Shown here: positions 37,028 through 47,872 of the stretch, one piece after another
How positions within the stretch are numbered: position 1 is the stretch's first letter
Layout of the letters: each line of letters opens with the position of its first letter
Position numbers and translations under genes: made by a program
The notes under the pieces: generated by a model
Database searches by the model: none
The model's input: only the letters and a program-made list of their open reading frames with translations
What the model was told of the DNA's origin: nothing
From: Dastarcus helophoroides
Taxonomy: Eukaryota > Arthropoda > Insecta > Coleoptera > Bothrideridae
Direction: 5' to 3'
Length of the DNA: 64,000 nucleotides
NCBI GenBank assembly: GCA_028583605.1
Contig: CM053326.1
Location: 4,381,693 to 4,445,692 of the forward strand

Positions 37028-37991
37028 AAATTTTGAAAAAAAAAAAAAGAAATTTTTTGGAAAAGCTCTCCCAGTTGGCTTTATAAGTCAGGGGGAACAA
37101 GCACAATACCTTACCCTTTTCTAGCTAGCTAGTAGCAAAAGAGAACAAAGGGATTTAAACATATTTTTATTAGGCCAGGACTGGCTAAATAACCACATTA
37201 ATTATTATTTTAATAAATATTAGTTTAGGTTAGCCATGGACCCACGGCCTTTGGTAAAGAAGGCGTGCTTTAAGATCCACTGGGTTTTCTATCAGTAGTT
37301 TGTTATGATAATAGTTCATATGTATTAAAACCTTATAATTGTCAATTACTGATAACTTATTTCAGATACACGTTAAAAATATAAATTTTCCCGGCCAATT
37401 TAACGACTTTTTCAGTTATACACTCGATATTTATCATCTTAAGTTCTAAATACCCATATCAATAATTTTTTTCACCCATACTAATATTTTTTTCTGAAAA
37501 ATGCGTAAAAATGTTCGAAATGTAAAACAATAATTAATGTTTTTATTGCGATACGTGATATAGTTGTACGACGATACTTAACTTTTATAGTTGGTATTTT
37601 AATTATTTATCATTCCCATAAAACGTCTTAATTGAGACTTAATAACTGTGGTACGCGGATTAAGGTTAATTAATGAAATACAAAAAATAAAATTCCTGTA
37701 ATAAGTTAAAAGTTGCGTTAGAAACGTTTGGAACCTAATCATTAACAAATGAACAAATGTGACTTAATTATTTGTTAACCAGTGTTTGAAAATTGTTCAA
37801 ATGAAACTGCTGATTTGCTTTTACTAAAAGTGATGACCAGTTATCAAATAATGTCCCATTGAAAGATGATGAAATATGTGGACGAGTTCCGCCTCTGTGC
37901 ACGTTTAATGCAATTTCCTTCAGGAAGTCTCGTGCGGAACTCCTTCTTGGTGATAAATTAAGAAAAAAAGTTCAATTACATTTTTTCTTAC
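37028..37991. other. Hipk intron near exon, no gene seen
   Basis: Lower-repeat AT-rich DNA upstream (plus coordinates) of the exon at 37992. No conserved motif beyond the splice donor. Confidence 0.4.
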
Positions 37992-38124
37992 CTTGCGGCT
38001 GGGGATTGGCCCCCGAAGCCGCTGTAACCTTGCTATGGGACGTCGTGTTTTCTGCAGTATTGCAATCTGTGCTTGAGAGGACTTCCTCGTTATCACCATT
38101 ACCTTTTGGCGACCACGCTTTACG
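37992..38124 (-). CDS. Hipk: Hipk exon, N-terminal region before the kinase domain
   Basis: A 133-bp exon between acceptor TTATTTTTGCAG and donor GTAAGA. It reads RKAWSPKGNGDNEEV, then SSTDCNTAENTTSHSK and ASGANPQPQ. Animal HIPKs have a low-complexity segment after a basic KRK motif and just before GDYQLVQ, which fits this exon. The phase (ends +1) matches the next exon exactly. The overlapping plus-strand reading frame is a shadow. It could in principle be an alternative exon; homology is weaker than for the kinase exons. Confidence 0.75.
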
Positions 38125-38263
38125 CTGCAAAAATAACCATTATTAATACTCATTCAAAAATAAACGATTTTTTGAAATTATGTTTATTTGCCATAGACGT
38201 GTCGTATTGTTGTTGAAAAGGCAAGCTATTTTTTCCAAAAATTTCGTGAAACTGAAAATTTTA

Positions 38264-38475
38264 AACTAGAGCACTGAACTAAACACTTGTGACTTGTGAT
38301 TAAGTCCATATAAGGTTTCACCCCTTTACCACATCGGCAATTAAATAAATAATTACGCGATAGGTATTTCGTCAGCAGAACTGGCATTTTCAAGCGCACT
38401 AATCTAAATAGATTAGCAAAAGATGCATCGGCGTCATCTGCATTGAAATTCAAATCGATACTGGCAGTCTTTTGC
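38264..38475 (-). repeat. Repeat with conserved ~55-codon frame, copy 2
   Basis: Inverted relative to the copy at 28580-28835. The minus strand reads DASFANLFRLVRLKMPVLL, FNCRCGKGVK and DLITSH, with mostly conservative changes (AKYV to TKYL). It extends past both ends of the inverted terminal block of copy 1 (shared TTTAGTTCAGTGCT). Confidence 0.65.
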
Positions 38476-38501
38476 TTTCTTTCCTATTTCTAATTGTTTA
38501 A

Positions 38502-38803
38502 CATATCTGGTGCATGTAATTTTGACCTGCCACAAATTCGGACAGACCAAGAGATCCATTAAAACTAGATTTAAAGAACATATCGCTTATTTTAGAAAAA
38601 TCAAGTGTCGCCCTACATATGATAAGTACAGGACACAAAATTAACATCAAAAATTTAAAATTGGTAAGATCAGTTAAAAATAACAGAGAACTTGATGCAT
38701 ACGAAATAATTTACATCAACCCTTAATGAAGATAAAGGAACATTGGCGGCCTCCAGTTTATTGAAGGTTATTTGCGGAAGGTCAAAACTGCATGCACCAG
38801 ATA
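38502..38803 (+). pseudogene. Penelope-like element relic, GIY-YIG endonuclease C-terminal part
   Basis: In shifting frames the plus strand reads FGQTKRSIKTRFKEHIAYF, then GHKINIKNLKLVRSVKNN followed by RELDAYEIIYIN, then NEDKGTLAASSLL. GQTxRS..RFxEH, the GH...RELDAYE segment and the terminal LxSSLL are the usual layout of the GIY-YIG domain ending Penelope-like polyproteins. At least two frameshifts and a stop. Flanked by inverted CATATCTGGTGCATG (38502) and its complement (38789). Confidence 0.75.
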
Positions 38804-38814
38804 TATTTATTTAC

Positions 38815-40665
38815 TTTTATGTAAATTTTACGTGAATTAAAAAATTATTTTTTTTCTTTGAAAATGTCGACCTTTTTAAGTTGGATTTTTCACAATTGTG
38901 ATTTTTTTGAAATTTTCGACTTTTTTTCCAAAACTGACATTTTTTTTTTAATTTCCATATTTTATCATAAAATTTTTGACTTTTTCTCAAACTTTCAAAC
39001 ACTTCTTTAAAACTTCGACCTTTTTTTGAAGATTTCTTCCTTTTTTTCAATTTCAACCTTGTTGAAAATTTCGATCTTTTTACAAAATTTTTACTTTTCC
39101 TTGAAACTTCGAAATTTTGTAATTTCAACTTTTTAAAAAATTCGTCTTTTCCTGAAAGTTTCGATTTTTTTTAAAAGTGAAAGCTCCTTTAGAGGTGCTA
39201 AGCGACTGGATTTGCCCATAGCTTCATAGTTTTAAGTTTTCATTTCTGTCGGCAGTCCCCATAACTGTCCAATTATTAAAATTATGAACGAAGTATATAA
39301 AACAATTCGAGAAAAGTTCAACTTTGAAAATGTTGATAAAACTTCTATCTTTTCTCAACATTTCGATTTATTTTTTAAAATGTTGACATTTTGCGAATTT
39401 CGATTGTTTCCTCAATTCCGGACTTTTTTCAAAATGTTGCAATTTCTTTAAAAACCTTAATCTTTTCCAAATTTCATTTTTTATTAAACTTTAAATGTCG
39501 ACTTTTTTGGAAATTTTCGATTTTTTAAAGTTTTTTCCACTTTTTTGAAACTTGTTACTTTTTTTTGAAAACTTCATTTCTTTTAAATTGTAAATGTATT
39601 TATTGAAATTTTGAAATTTTTCCAAATTTTAACTTTTTCGAAAATTTGAATTTTTTTTCAATACATTTTTTTAAGTTTGAAAGTTTTTGAAAATTCAATT
39701 CAATTTACTAACTTTTTTTAATTTAGACTTATTTCGAAAATCGCTCTTTTGAGTTCTTTGACCATTTGTCAATATTTTGATTTTATAAATTTATCTGATT
39801 TTTTTTCAGAATTTCGAAATTTTAACTTTTTATGAAATGTCGATATTACTCAAAAGTTTTCTTTACAATTTCTAGTTTTTAGAAAAATTTCGCTTTTTCA
39901 TTTCTAGAAATTCATCTATTTTTCAAATTGTTAAAAAATTTTCTGTATTTTTATTTTTCAGAAATGATATTTTTCGAACATTTCGATTTTTTTGGAAAAT
40001 ATCAGCTGTATTGATAATTTCAACCTTTTTTTCATTTGAATTCCCGATTTTTTTCAAAATTTCGAATTTATTTGGAAATCCTGATTTTTCGGTATTTCAT
40101 TCCTTGATTAAACATTGGAATAAATATTCTTCATGGAATAAATGTCAACTTTTTTGGTAAATTTCGAATTTTTTCAAACTTTGTTTAGATACCTTGCTTT
40201 TTGAAAACTTTTAATCTTTTTGAATATTTTAAATGTTTCTATTAAAATTTTGAAATTTCGACCTTTTTATAAAATTTATTTATGTTTCCAAATTTTGAAA
40301 TCTTCGAAAATTTGAAACTTTTTTCGAAATATTTTTTAAAACATTTTTTAATTTAAAGTATTTTTAAAAATCCCCTGATTTAATCAGTTTTTCAGTTTTT
40401 TTGAAAATTTTTTATTTATTTCGAAAATTGATTTTTTGAATTTTTGACCATTTTTAATACTTGGATTATTTAAATTTCCAAATTTTTTTTTTTCATAATT
40501 CCGACTGATTTTTTTTTGAAAATTTTAATTTTTATGAAAATTTCGACATTTTTCAAAATTTGTCTTTAAATTTTTTTCTTTTCAAAATTTTAACTTTAAT
40601 GGAAAATTTTCCCGATTTTTTGTTTTTTTTTTTAAATTTAGATATTTTTAAATTGCGTTTTTTTT
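38815..40665 (-). repeat. AT-rich degenerate repeat, T-rich on plus strand
   Basis: TTTCGACTTTTTTGAAAATTT style throughout, no gene. It includes a ~50-bp block at 39225-39272 (TTTCATTTCTGTCGGCAGTC) repeated at 62871-62920. Confidence 0.55.
39225..39272 (+). repeat. Dispersed GTCGGCAGTCCCCATAA block, copy 1
   Basis: ATAGTTTTAAGTTTTCATTT followed by CTGTCGGCAGTCCCCATAA is repeated almost exactly at 62871-62920, in the same orientation. Confidence 0.75.
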
Positions 40666-41444
40666 TTAAAGAAAGTGGAAATTCTCCACACAATTAAAAT
40701 TTTCAAAGAAGTCAAAATTTTGAAAAATGTCAAAAGCTTTCATAGAAAGTTGAAACTTTCCAAAAAAGCTCAGGATTACGAAAAAAATCAATATTTAAAA
40801 AATTGTGTGAAATTTAAAAAAATATTCGAATTTATGTAGAAATGTCGAAATTTAAAACAAATGAAGAATTTTTAGTGTAACCTCCTAAACACCCAAATTT
40901 TCAGGAAGCCTAAATTCCGAAAAAAGGTCAAAATTATCAAAAATTTAAATTTTTGTTGATTTCTTTAATCAACAAAAAAAAAGAAAAAAGTTAAAATGTC
41001 GCAAATTTTAAAAAGAAAATCAATTTTAAAAAATGTCGAAGTTTTCAAAAAAAAAAAGGTATGATTTCCAAAAAGTCCAAAATGTTAAAAAACATCGACA
41101 TTTTGCAAAAAGTTGAAATTTTGGAAGTAAAATAAATAAAATACAACGAAATTTTTGCAAAATAATCCAAAATTTTAACAAGAGTCGATTAAATAAAATT
41201 GATATTTTCAGATAAAGGCGATAATTTAGACAGTGGACATTTTTAAAAATCAAAATTTTGAAGAATTATGTTACCATTTAGAAAGAATACTATTAAAGGT
41301 CGACCTTTTTAAAAAATTAAAGAAATTTGATAAAATGAAGAAATTTTCCAAAAAGCGTTGAAAAAGTTAAATTAAAAAATAAGGTGAAAATTTGGAAAAA
41401 ATGTCAGAAAGTTAAGGTTTTCAAAAGATGTCAAAATTTTCGAA
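40666..41444 (+). repeat. Element L, second copy, A-rich on plus strand
   Basis: Inverted homologue of 33950-34900 without the LTR-like insertion, which makes it a near empty site for that insertion. Truncated at its right by the LINE at 41445. Confidence 0.6.
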
Positions 41445-41507
41445 AATAATATGTATATATAATCAATTCCCTTATACCGTAAGGTGTCGGGATTGGTATT
41501 CTCTATT

Positions 41508-42932
41508 TTATTCACAAAATTTTTTCCATTCCTTTTTGTTTAGCGCTAAAATTTTTGCTTCGTTTAGGTTTAATTGTCTCTTTCGGATTAATTTATCAAT
41601 GATGTCATCCCATCTTTCTTTAGGTCTGCCTCTACGTCTCCGGTCCGATGTTCTTGCTTCCCATATTTTCTTTACTTGCATGGTATCTTTCATCCTTTGT
41701 ATATGTCCCCACCAACCTAATTGTTTTTCTTCGACAATTTCTAATACAGGCTTAGCATCCAGTTCTTCCCTCACTTTTTGATTTCTTATTCGATCTCTTC
41801 TACTTATTCCCTTTATCGCTCTTAAGAACTTCATCTCGACTGCTTGTATCCGGCTTTTCATTCTCTCCGTTAAAACCCAGGTTTCACTTCCAAATAGTAG
41901 TATCGGCTGGAAGATAGTCTTGTATACCAACATTTTCGTATTTTTGGATATTTCTTTCTTCTTGACTATGATTGCACACATACTGTAATATGCTTTAAGT
42001 GCTTTCTCTATTCGTTCATTGATGTCCCTATCCTGATTTCCTTTATTATCTATTATTACTCCTAAATATTTGAATTCCTTGACCTGCTGTATATCCTTAT
42101 TTTCCAATCGTATATTTATTTTTTTATTTTCATCTTCTGTTATCGCCATTACTTTTGTTTTATTGACATTTATTTTCATTTGCTTAGATTCTAGAGCATC
42201 TTTCCATATTTCTAAGTTAGTTTGTAGGTCTTCGGGTGAATTGGCCACTATTACTATATCATCTGCAAATGCACATTCTTTTATACAGACTTTTTGTAGA
42301 TTGTAGTATCCTACTTGTAGGCCTGCTGTTTTAGTACATGTTTGTTTGATTATGTCATCTATCAGGATAATGAATAGTAATGGGCTAAGTACTCCTCCCT
42401 GTCGTAAACCATCTCTTGTGTAGAAAGTAGAAGACTGCATATTTCGCGTTCTGACGTAATTTACATTTTCCTCATATATGCTTTTTATTCCAGCAATTAA
42501 TTTTCGGCCGACTCCTCGTTGTTCCAAACTTATCCATATTTCTTTTCTGGGTGCTCTGTCGAAAGCCTTTTCAAGATCAATGAACGCTAGATATGCCTCT
42601 CTCCGTTGTCTTAATATTTTATCCGTAAGTTGTTTCATCGTGAATATATGGTCCTGTATACTATGGCCTCTTCTAAATCCACTTTGGGATACACTTAATT
42701 GCGTTTCTATGACTAAACGGAGGCTGTTTGCTAACACCCTTTCATATATCTTTGCTACCGTGCTCAATAAAGTTATACCTCGATAATTTTGGCATTGTTT
42801 TCTATCTCCCTTTTTATATATGGGCATAATAACACCTATTCCCCAATCTTTAGGTATGTTTCCTTGTATCCATGCCTTATTACAAATGTTGTACAAAAGT
42901 TTTACACCTTTCTTCCCCATGTGTTTAATCAT
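41508..42932 (-). pseudogene. LINE reverse transcriptase and C-terminal region
   Basis: A 474-codon open stretch. The RT domain has NYRGITLLSTVAKIYERVLA, QSGFRRGHSIQDHIF, the AFIDLEKAFDRAPR block, GLRQGGVLSPLLF and the catalytic AFADDIVIVANSPEDLQ. The C-terminal part has KYLGVIID, SETWVLTERM and RRRRGRPKERWDDII, characteristic of RTE-clade proteins. It continues in the same frame as 43002-43997, with a single TAA at 43002-43004 between them, so it was recently one polyprotein. Confidence 0.9.
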
Positions 42933-43001
42933 ATCTGGTGTTATTCCATCATGTCCGGGTGCTTTTCCACATTTTGTTGCCTTGATTGCTTCTTCAACTT
43001 C

Positions 43002-43997
43002 TTATATCGTAAGTACTTCATTTTCTTCATCTGCTATTGTGTCATTTGTTGTTACTTCTTTGCCTTCTTGTGTCTCTGTTTCCAGTGGATTTAATAGTTC
43101 GTAAAAGTATTCTTTCCATCTGTTCATAATTAAATTCTCATCTTTTAGCAACGCGCCTTCTTTGCTTGTTATAGTCGTCCATTTCTTTTCTTTTCCTTTT
43201 TTTATTGTCTTCACTGCTTTATAACATAGCTTGCGTTCTCCTTTATTTGTCTTCTTCATTTTTTTTCCAAAACATTCCCATGCCTTCTGTTTAGCTTCCA
43301 AAACCATTTTTTTTACTTTGGTTCTTCTCTCCTTATACAAAGTGTATTTTTGTGCGGTGTTATTATTTAAGTACTCTTTCCACGCTTGTTTCTTTAATTT
43401 AACTTCTTTTTTAATTTCATCGTTCCACCAGGCAGTTAACTTTTTATTGGCGTTGGTTGTAATCGTGCCACATGCTTGTTTAGCTGCTTCTATTACTACC
43501 TCCTTAAATATTTGCCATATGTCTTCAATATCCTTTTGTTCAATCTCCTTTTCTATATTACTTATTTTTTCCTCAAGAATTTGGTGATAACTGTTTGCTA
43601 TATCTTTTTCTCTTAATCTGTATGTTTTAATATATTTTTTTTTTACTGGTGCAGTTTCGTGTCGTTCGTTGTCACTCCTACACCTCTTCTTTCTTCTAAT
43701 TTTTGCTACAACCAGGTAATGATCACTAAATATTTCCGCACTTCTTTTTACTCTTACATCCGTGATCGATTTCCTATTATTTCTTTGCACAAGTACGTAG
43801 TCAATTATGGATCTTTCTTTTCTGTTTTCCGCTATTCTTGTAAATTTATGTATATCCTGGTGTTCATAAAACGTATTTGTTATTATGAGATCGTTCAATA
43901 TGCAATATTCTATCATTCTTAACCCATTGTTGTTTATTTTTGTTTCCCCACAGTTTCCAATCACATTTACATTTCTATTCTCTCTTTTACCCACCAT
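43002..43997 (-). pseudogene. LINE endonuclease C-terminal part and linker to RT
   Basis: Reads IIDYVLVQRNNRKSITDVRV and IFSDHYLVVAKIR (the SDHY motif of AP-type endonucleases), a Lys-rich linker, then RWKEYFYELLNP leading into the RT. It stops at an in-frame TAA just before EVEEAIKATKCGKAPGHDGI, which continues the typical sequence downstream. Upstream the frame is lost near the GDFN motif by an extra T. Confidence 0.85.
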
Positions 43998-44540
43998 ACT
44001 GTTAAAAATCGCCCATTACGATAATTTTACCTTTACCTGTCTCTGTGGCCAATGTTAGTTCCTCCCAGAATTGATCTTTATTACTCGCTAAATATCATCT
44101 TCATTTGGTCCATACACTATTATTAATGCATATTCGTTCCCCATATATATCATCAAATTCTATTTTTAGTATTCTTTCAGAAATGCCTTCCCAATTTAGT
44201 ATATTATCAACTAATCCTTTCTCTATTATGCACCCAACCCCTGCCGCAGCATGTTTATTTTGTTCTACTCCACTGTATATTAAAAGGTGTCCATTTTCTA
44301 GCACTAGTTCCCCTTGCCCCTTCTTCTTCGTTTCTGTTATTGTTAATATTTGTATCCTGTCATTTCAAATTCTTCTATTATTTCCTCCTCTTTTCCCCTT
44401 AGTCCTCTAACATTCCATGTTCCCACTTTCCAAATTTCTTTTCCTGTTTTTTCCTTTTTATTTATTTTTTCTATTGTTGTGTTTTTATGTGTTTTCGTAT
44501 CCATTTTCATTGCCTTGTTCGTCATCATACTATCTACCAT
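43998..44540 (-). pseudogene. LINE endonuclease N-terminal part, frameshifted
   Basis: Fragments in three frames: WKVGTWNVRGLRGKEEEI (endonuclease start), HLLIYSGVEQNKHAAAGVGC, ALIIVYGPNEDD, and KGKIIVMGDF. These are ordered endonuclease motifs of an RTE element. At least two frameshifts separate them. Confidence 0.8.
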
Positions 44541-44717
44541 CTTTAGATTTATTGCTCAGTTTTTTGAATTTGTATTTTCTAATTTTTCCTTGATTTTGTT
44601 CCATTTCCAAGTTTCTCCATCAACTATTATCTTGTTATATCCCATTTTGATATTCTTACCCATTGCGTTTTCTCCTCTTCTGCTTTATTTTTTTTTTGTT
44701 CTGCTTTCCCTTTCTTT

Positions 44718-44817
44718 NNNNNNNNNNNNNNNNNNNNNNNNNNNNNNNNNNNNNNNNNNNNNNNNNNNNNNNNNNNNNNNNNNNNNNNNNNNNNNNNNNN
44801 NNNNNNNNNNNNNNNNN
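44718..44817. other. Assembly gap, 100 Ns
   Basis: A run of exactly 100 undetermined bases, the conventional size for a gap of unknown length. Any reading through it is meaningless. Confidence 1.
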
Positions 44818-44890
44818 CGTTAAAAAAACTGAACATTTTCCAAAGTCATTTTATTTTAAATTCGAAAAAATCTAAATTCATTAACAAAAA

Positions 44891-45055
44891 ACGTTGCTCT
44901 AACGCGTTTCGACAGCTAAGCTGTCATCTTCAGAGAGATACTATCAGTACTATTAATACTCTCTCTGAAGTTGACAGCTTGGCTGTCGAAGCGGGTTAGA
45001 GCAACGTTTGTTGTGTTTTTTAATTCTTGTTGGTTTCAGGGGACAAGTTCTTTAT
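44891..45055. repeat. Palindromic repeat with hammerhead-like motif (GAAACGCGTTAGAGC family)
   Basis: Inverted arms 44891-44938 and about 44960-45008, followed by TTTCAGGGGACAAG. On the minus strand 44897-44937 reads CTCT, CTGAAGA, an extra T, hairpin GACAGC-TTA-GCTGTC, GAAACGC, GTT, AGAG. That is a hammerhead layout with 4-bp stem I and one extra base before stem II. A single-arm relative is at 18993-19090. Confidence 0.65.
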
Positions 45056-45794
45056 TTCAATTTTTGAAGATAACCAAATACCACCAAACAGAAATAATGA
45101 AAATTGTCAAATGCCGAAATTTCAAAAAAGTTTAAATATTCAGAATGGCGGAATTTTCAAAAAAGTCTTAGTTTTTATTTAAATCAAATTCTTCAGAAAA
45201 GAATAAAATTAATGTCAGAAAGTCATCATTTCGAGAAATAGCAGAATTATTAAAAAAAACCACCACTTGAAAAAAATAATTTTAATTTAAAAAAGTTTTC
45301 AAAAGCTACCAAAAAGTCGAAATTTCAAGACAAGGCATGAAATTCTGAAAATAACTCCTATTTCCAAAAATAAAATGGAAATTTCGACAAAAGTCGTTTT
45401 TAGTTTTAATTTCCAAAATAAATAAAATAAAATCTTCTAAATATGTCATAAAATTGCGATTCAAAATTTGAAATAAGTATAGAAATTACCAAAATAAGCA
45501 AGATTTTGAGAAAAAGCTAATATTTTGGGGAAAAATGTTGATAAAAGTTTATATTTTGAAAAAAAGGAAATTTTTAAATGTCGAAGTTTGAGAAAATGTT
45601 AAATTTTTTAATAAAAAAAACTGAAAATTTTCTAATAAAGTGATTTTATTTTAAATTCGAAAAAATCTAAATTCATTAACACAAATTTAAAAAAAGGCCA
45701 ATATTATTTTCAAAAAATGTTCTTGCTTCACACTTAGGGGATTCAAACGTACTAGAAATTCTATCTTTTGTTTTCAAAAATTTGACGAATACAA
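45056..45794. other. AT-rich sequence, no gene seen
   Basis: Degenerate A-rich repeat. The block TTTTAAATTCGAAAAAATCT at 44852 recurs at 45650, so the 793-bp interval is bounded by a direct repeat of about 65 bp. Confidence 0.45.
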
Positions 45795-45890
45795 TTGAAC
45801 AATAGGAAGATAATTCTGCGACCCAATATTTTACTTTCGTGACCCGGGGCCGGATTACGACCCATTATTTGGGAAACGCCGCACTAGAGA
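45795..45890 (-). repeat. hAT-type terminal fragment
   Basis: On the minus strand it reads CTAGTGCGGCGTTTCCCAAA then GGGTCGTAATCCGGCCCCGG, which resembles ends of Charlie-like hAT elements (CAGTGGTTCCCAA...GGGTCGCGACCC). No partner end or transposase nearby. Confidence 0.45.
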
Positions 45891-45920
45891 GTCCCAAATC
45901 GAAATTTCTAGGGAAAGTCA

Positions 45921-46679
45921 GTAGTGTACCTAGGAAAGTTCTGGCTCATAAAAAAGCGGGAAATTTAAATTATGACGCATGCGCAGTAGACTCCAGGTAA
46001 TAGGACACTTTAACTCAATTGTTAGACAAGTAAAACCAACTGCTAAGACAAGTCAAACCAACTGTTAGACAAGTAGTTGTGTAAGTCAAACCAACTTTCA
46101 GACAAGTCAAACCAACTCCTAGACAAGTAGCTGTAGAAGTCAATCTTTGTTTCAAAGGAAAGTAGAAAATAGTTGGTCTGACTTGTCCAACAGTTGGTTT
46201 GACATGTACAACTACTTGTCTAACAGTTGGTTTGACTTGTCTAACAGATGGTTTGAGTTGTACAACTATTTGTCTAACAGTCGGTTTGACTTGCCTAACA
46301 GTTGGTTTGACTTGTGCAGTTACTCATCTAACAGTTGATTTCAGTTGTACAACTGCTTGTCTAGGAATTGGTTTGATATGTCTAAAGGTTGGTTTGACTT
46401 GTACAACTACTTGTCTAACAGTTGGTTTGACCTATACAACTACTTGTCTGACAGTTGGTTTCATTTGTACAACTACTTGTCTAGGAGTTGGTTTGATTTG
46501 TCTAAAAGTTGGTTTGACTTGTACAATTACTTGTCTAACAGTTGGTTTGACGTTGAAGTGTCATATTACCTAAAGTTCACTGAACTCGGAAGTGTCATAT
46601 TACCTAGAGTCTACTGCGTATGCGTCATAATTTGAATTTCCCGCCTTTTTGTGAGCCAGAACTCTCCTAGATGTACTAC
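45921..46679. mobile_element. TIR element (~90-bp ends) with inverted minisatellite core
   Basis: Ends GTAGTGTACCTAGGAAAGTT (45921) and the complement of GTAGTACATCTAGGAGAGTT (46679), with inverted identity continuing through AAATTATGACGCATGCGCAG and AGTAGACTC. Inside is an array of about 17-21-bp units: CAAACCAACT orientation at 46030-46130 and AGTTGGTTTGACTTGT orientation at 46170-46555. Long open frames here translate the repeat (Ser-Trp-Phe-Asp-Leu) and are not genes. Confidence 0.85.
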
Positions 46680-46989
46680 TAAAGTCGAAATATTAATAAT
46701 TTTTTTAAATAACTCCTGATTGACATTAACTATTTAAAATCTTCAGTTCTTTCCCCCGACATTTCGACTTTTTTCTATCGAAATAAAAAAAATAAAAACT
46801 TCGAGATTACACTTGAAATTCTGAATAAAGTACCAGCACTTAGAAAAAAAGATTATTTTTAAAATACCGATTTCAAATTTGAGTAATTCATATTTCACTA
46901 ATAACATCGTGAATTTGTTAATGGTTGAATTCCAGTTTTTTGAAGTTGGGTTTTATTGAAATAAACTTGAAATTTACAAAAACAAATTC

Positions 46990-47084
46990 AAGCCTCAACA
47001 TGAAATTTCTAGAAAATTATAAAGTAGAAATACAAGCCTCCAAAGTTTCTAAATTTTCCAAAGTCAAAATTCAAAAGTTATTAC
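46990..47084 (+). repeat. End of a ~310-bp tandem repeat unit, left of the hAT insertion
   Basis: AATACAAGCCTCCAAAGTTTC through AAAATTCAAAAGTTATTAC matches the unit ends at about 52795-52855 and 53108-53160. The unit continues at 52528, after the hAT element. Confidence 0.8.
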
Positions 47085-47654
47085 CAAGGCTCGGATTCAC
47101 ATGCACAAGAAATGATCAAAATATGCCCATATATATGCACCTAAAATCCTTATTATATGCAGATAATTCACAAAAATATGCATGATATGTACAATTATAT
47201 GCATGATATGTATAAAATTTTTTTAATTTAAATATTTTGTATTGCTAACAGTTGCGTAAGAACTTTATTGACTTAAATTAGGGTAACAAATTTTAAGATT
47301 TTGACCTGCTTTCATCATGTAAGGGGCAGTACCTGTTAGCATCAATACTACTTTTTCAAATCGACAAGCAGCTGGAAGAAAAAAATTTGTAGAGCTAGAG
47401 TTTCCTACAGAACGGTAACGTAAAAGAGCGAAAGTAATATTAGGTCGAATGACGTCACCAAAAACCGTGCACGTGCTTCTAATAGGCAGTGTTTTCCTAC
47501 AGAACGTTAGGGGCTACCGCTGCGAAAAAGTACGTCGACCCTACTTTCGAAGCGACCGCTGTGTACGGTGAGGATACTGCAAGCACGATTTAATATGTTA
47601 CGTTGCCATTTTACGTTGGAATGTAGCTACTATGATTTATTTAACTTTTTTATT

Positions 47655-47872
47655 ATTATGTGCATATGCAAGATGTTTTATATAATATTATATCTCCCTT
47701 TTATATTATTCAATTTTAATTAAATAAAAAGTTTGAAAACACCAAATGAAATGAAGAATTTGTTCTTCAATATGATGAAAAATTTCCATACTTTTTAAAA
47801 CAATTTTAAAATTTTACAGACATAATCTTTAAACTAGAAGACTAAGAACATATTTAATTAGGTATATGCAGT
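47655..47872 (+). repeat. Duplicated block A (uninterrupted)
   Basis: GTGCATATGCAAGATGTTTTA to AACATATTTAATTAGGTATATG. The same sequence occurs at 49955-50757, where it is split by an insertion. Homology ends exactly where CAGTGGCGGCTCGTAGC begins at 47873, which looks like the end of another transposon. Confidence 0.8.

Larger units (their letters stand above)
41445..44717 (-). mobile_element. RTE-type non-LTR retrotransposon, 5' end at an assembly gap
   Basis: Minus-strand element with endonuclease then reverse transcriptase in one open frame, as in the RTE clade. The 3' end is near 41445 with a TATATA-rich tail. The 5' side runs into 100 Ns at 44718. There are two frameshifts and a few stops in the endonuclease, and one stop at the endonuclease/RT junction. 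Confidence 0.85.

Noticed and set aside
37859..38146. 95-codon plus-strand frame ending CKNNHY
   Set aside because: It is the antisense shadow of the Hipk exon at 37992-38124, which has consistent splice sites and phase on the minus strand.
46147..46635. Open frames encoding Ser-Trp-Phe-Asp-Leu or Cys-Leu-Thr-Val-Gly repeats
   Set aside because: They are translations of a 17-21-bp minisatellite inside a TIR element; all three frames stay open and there is no start context or homology.
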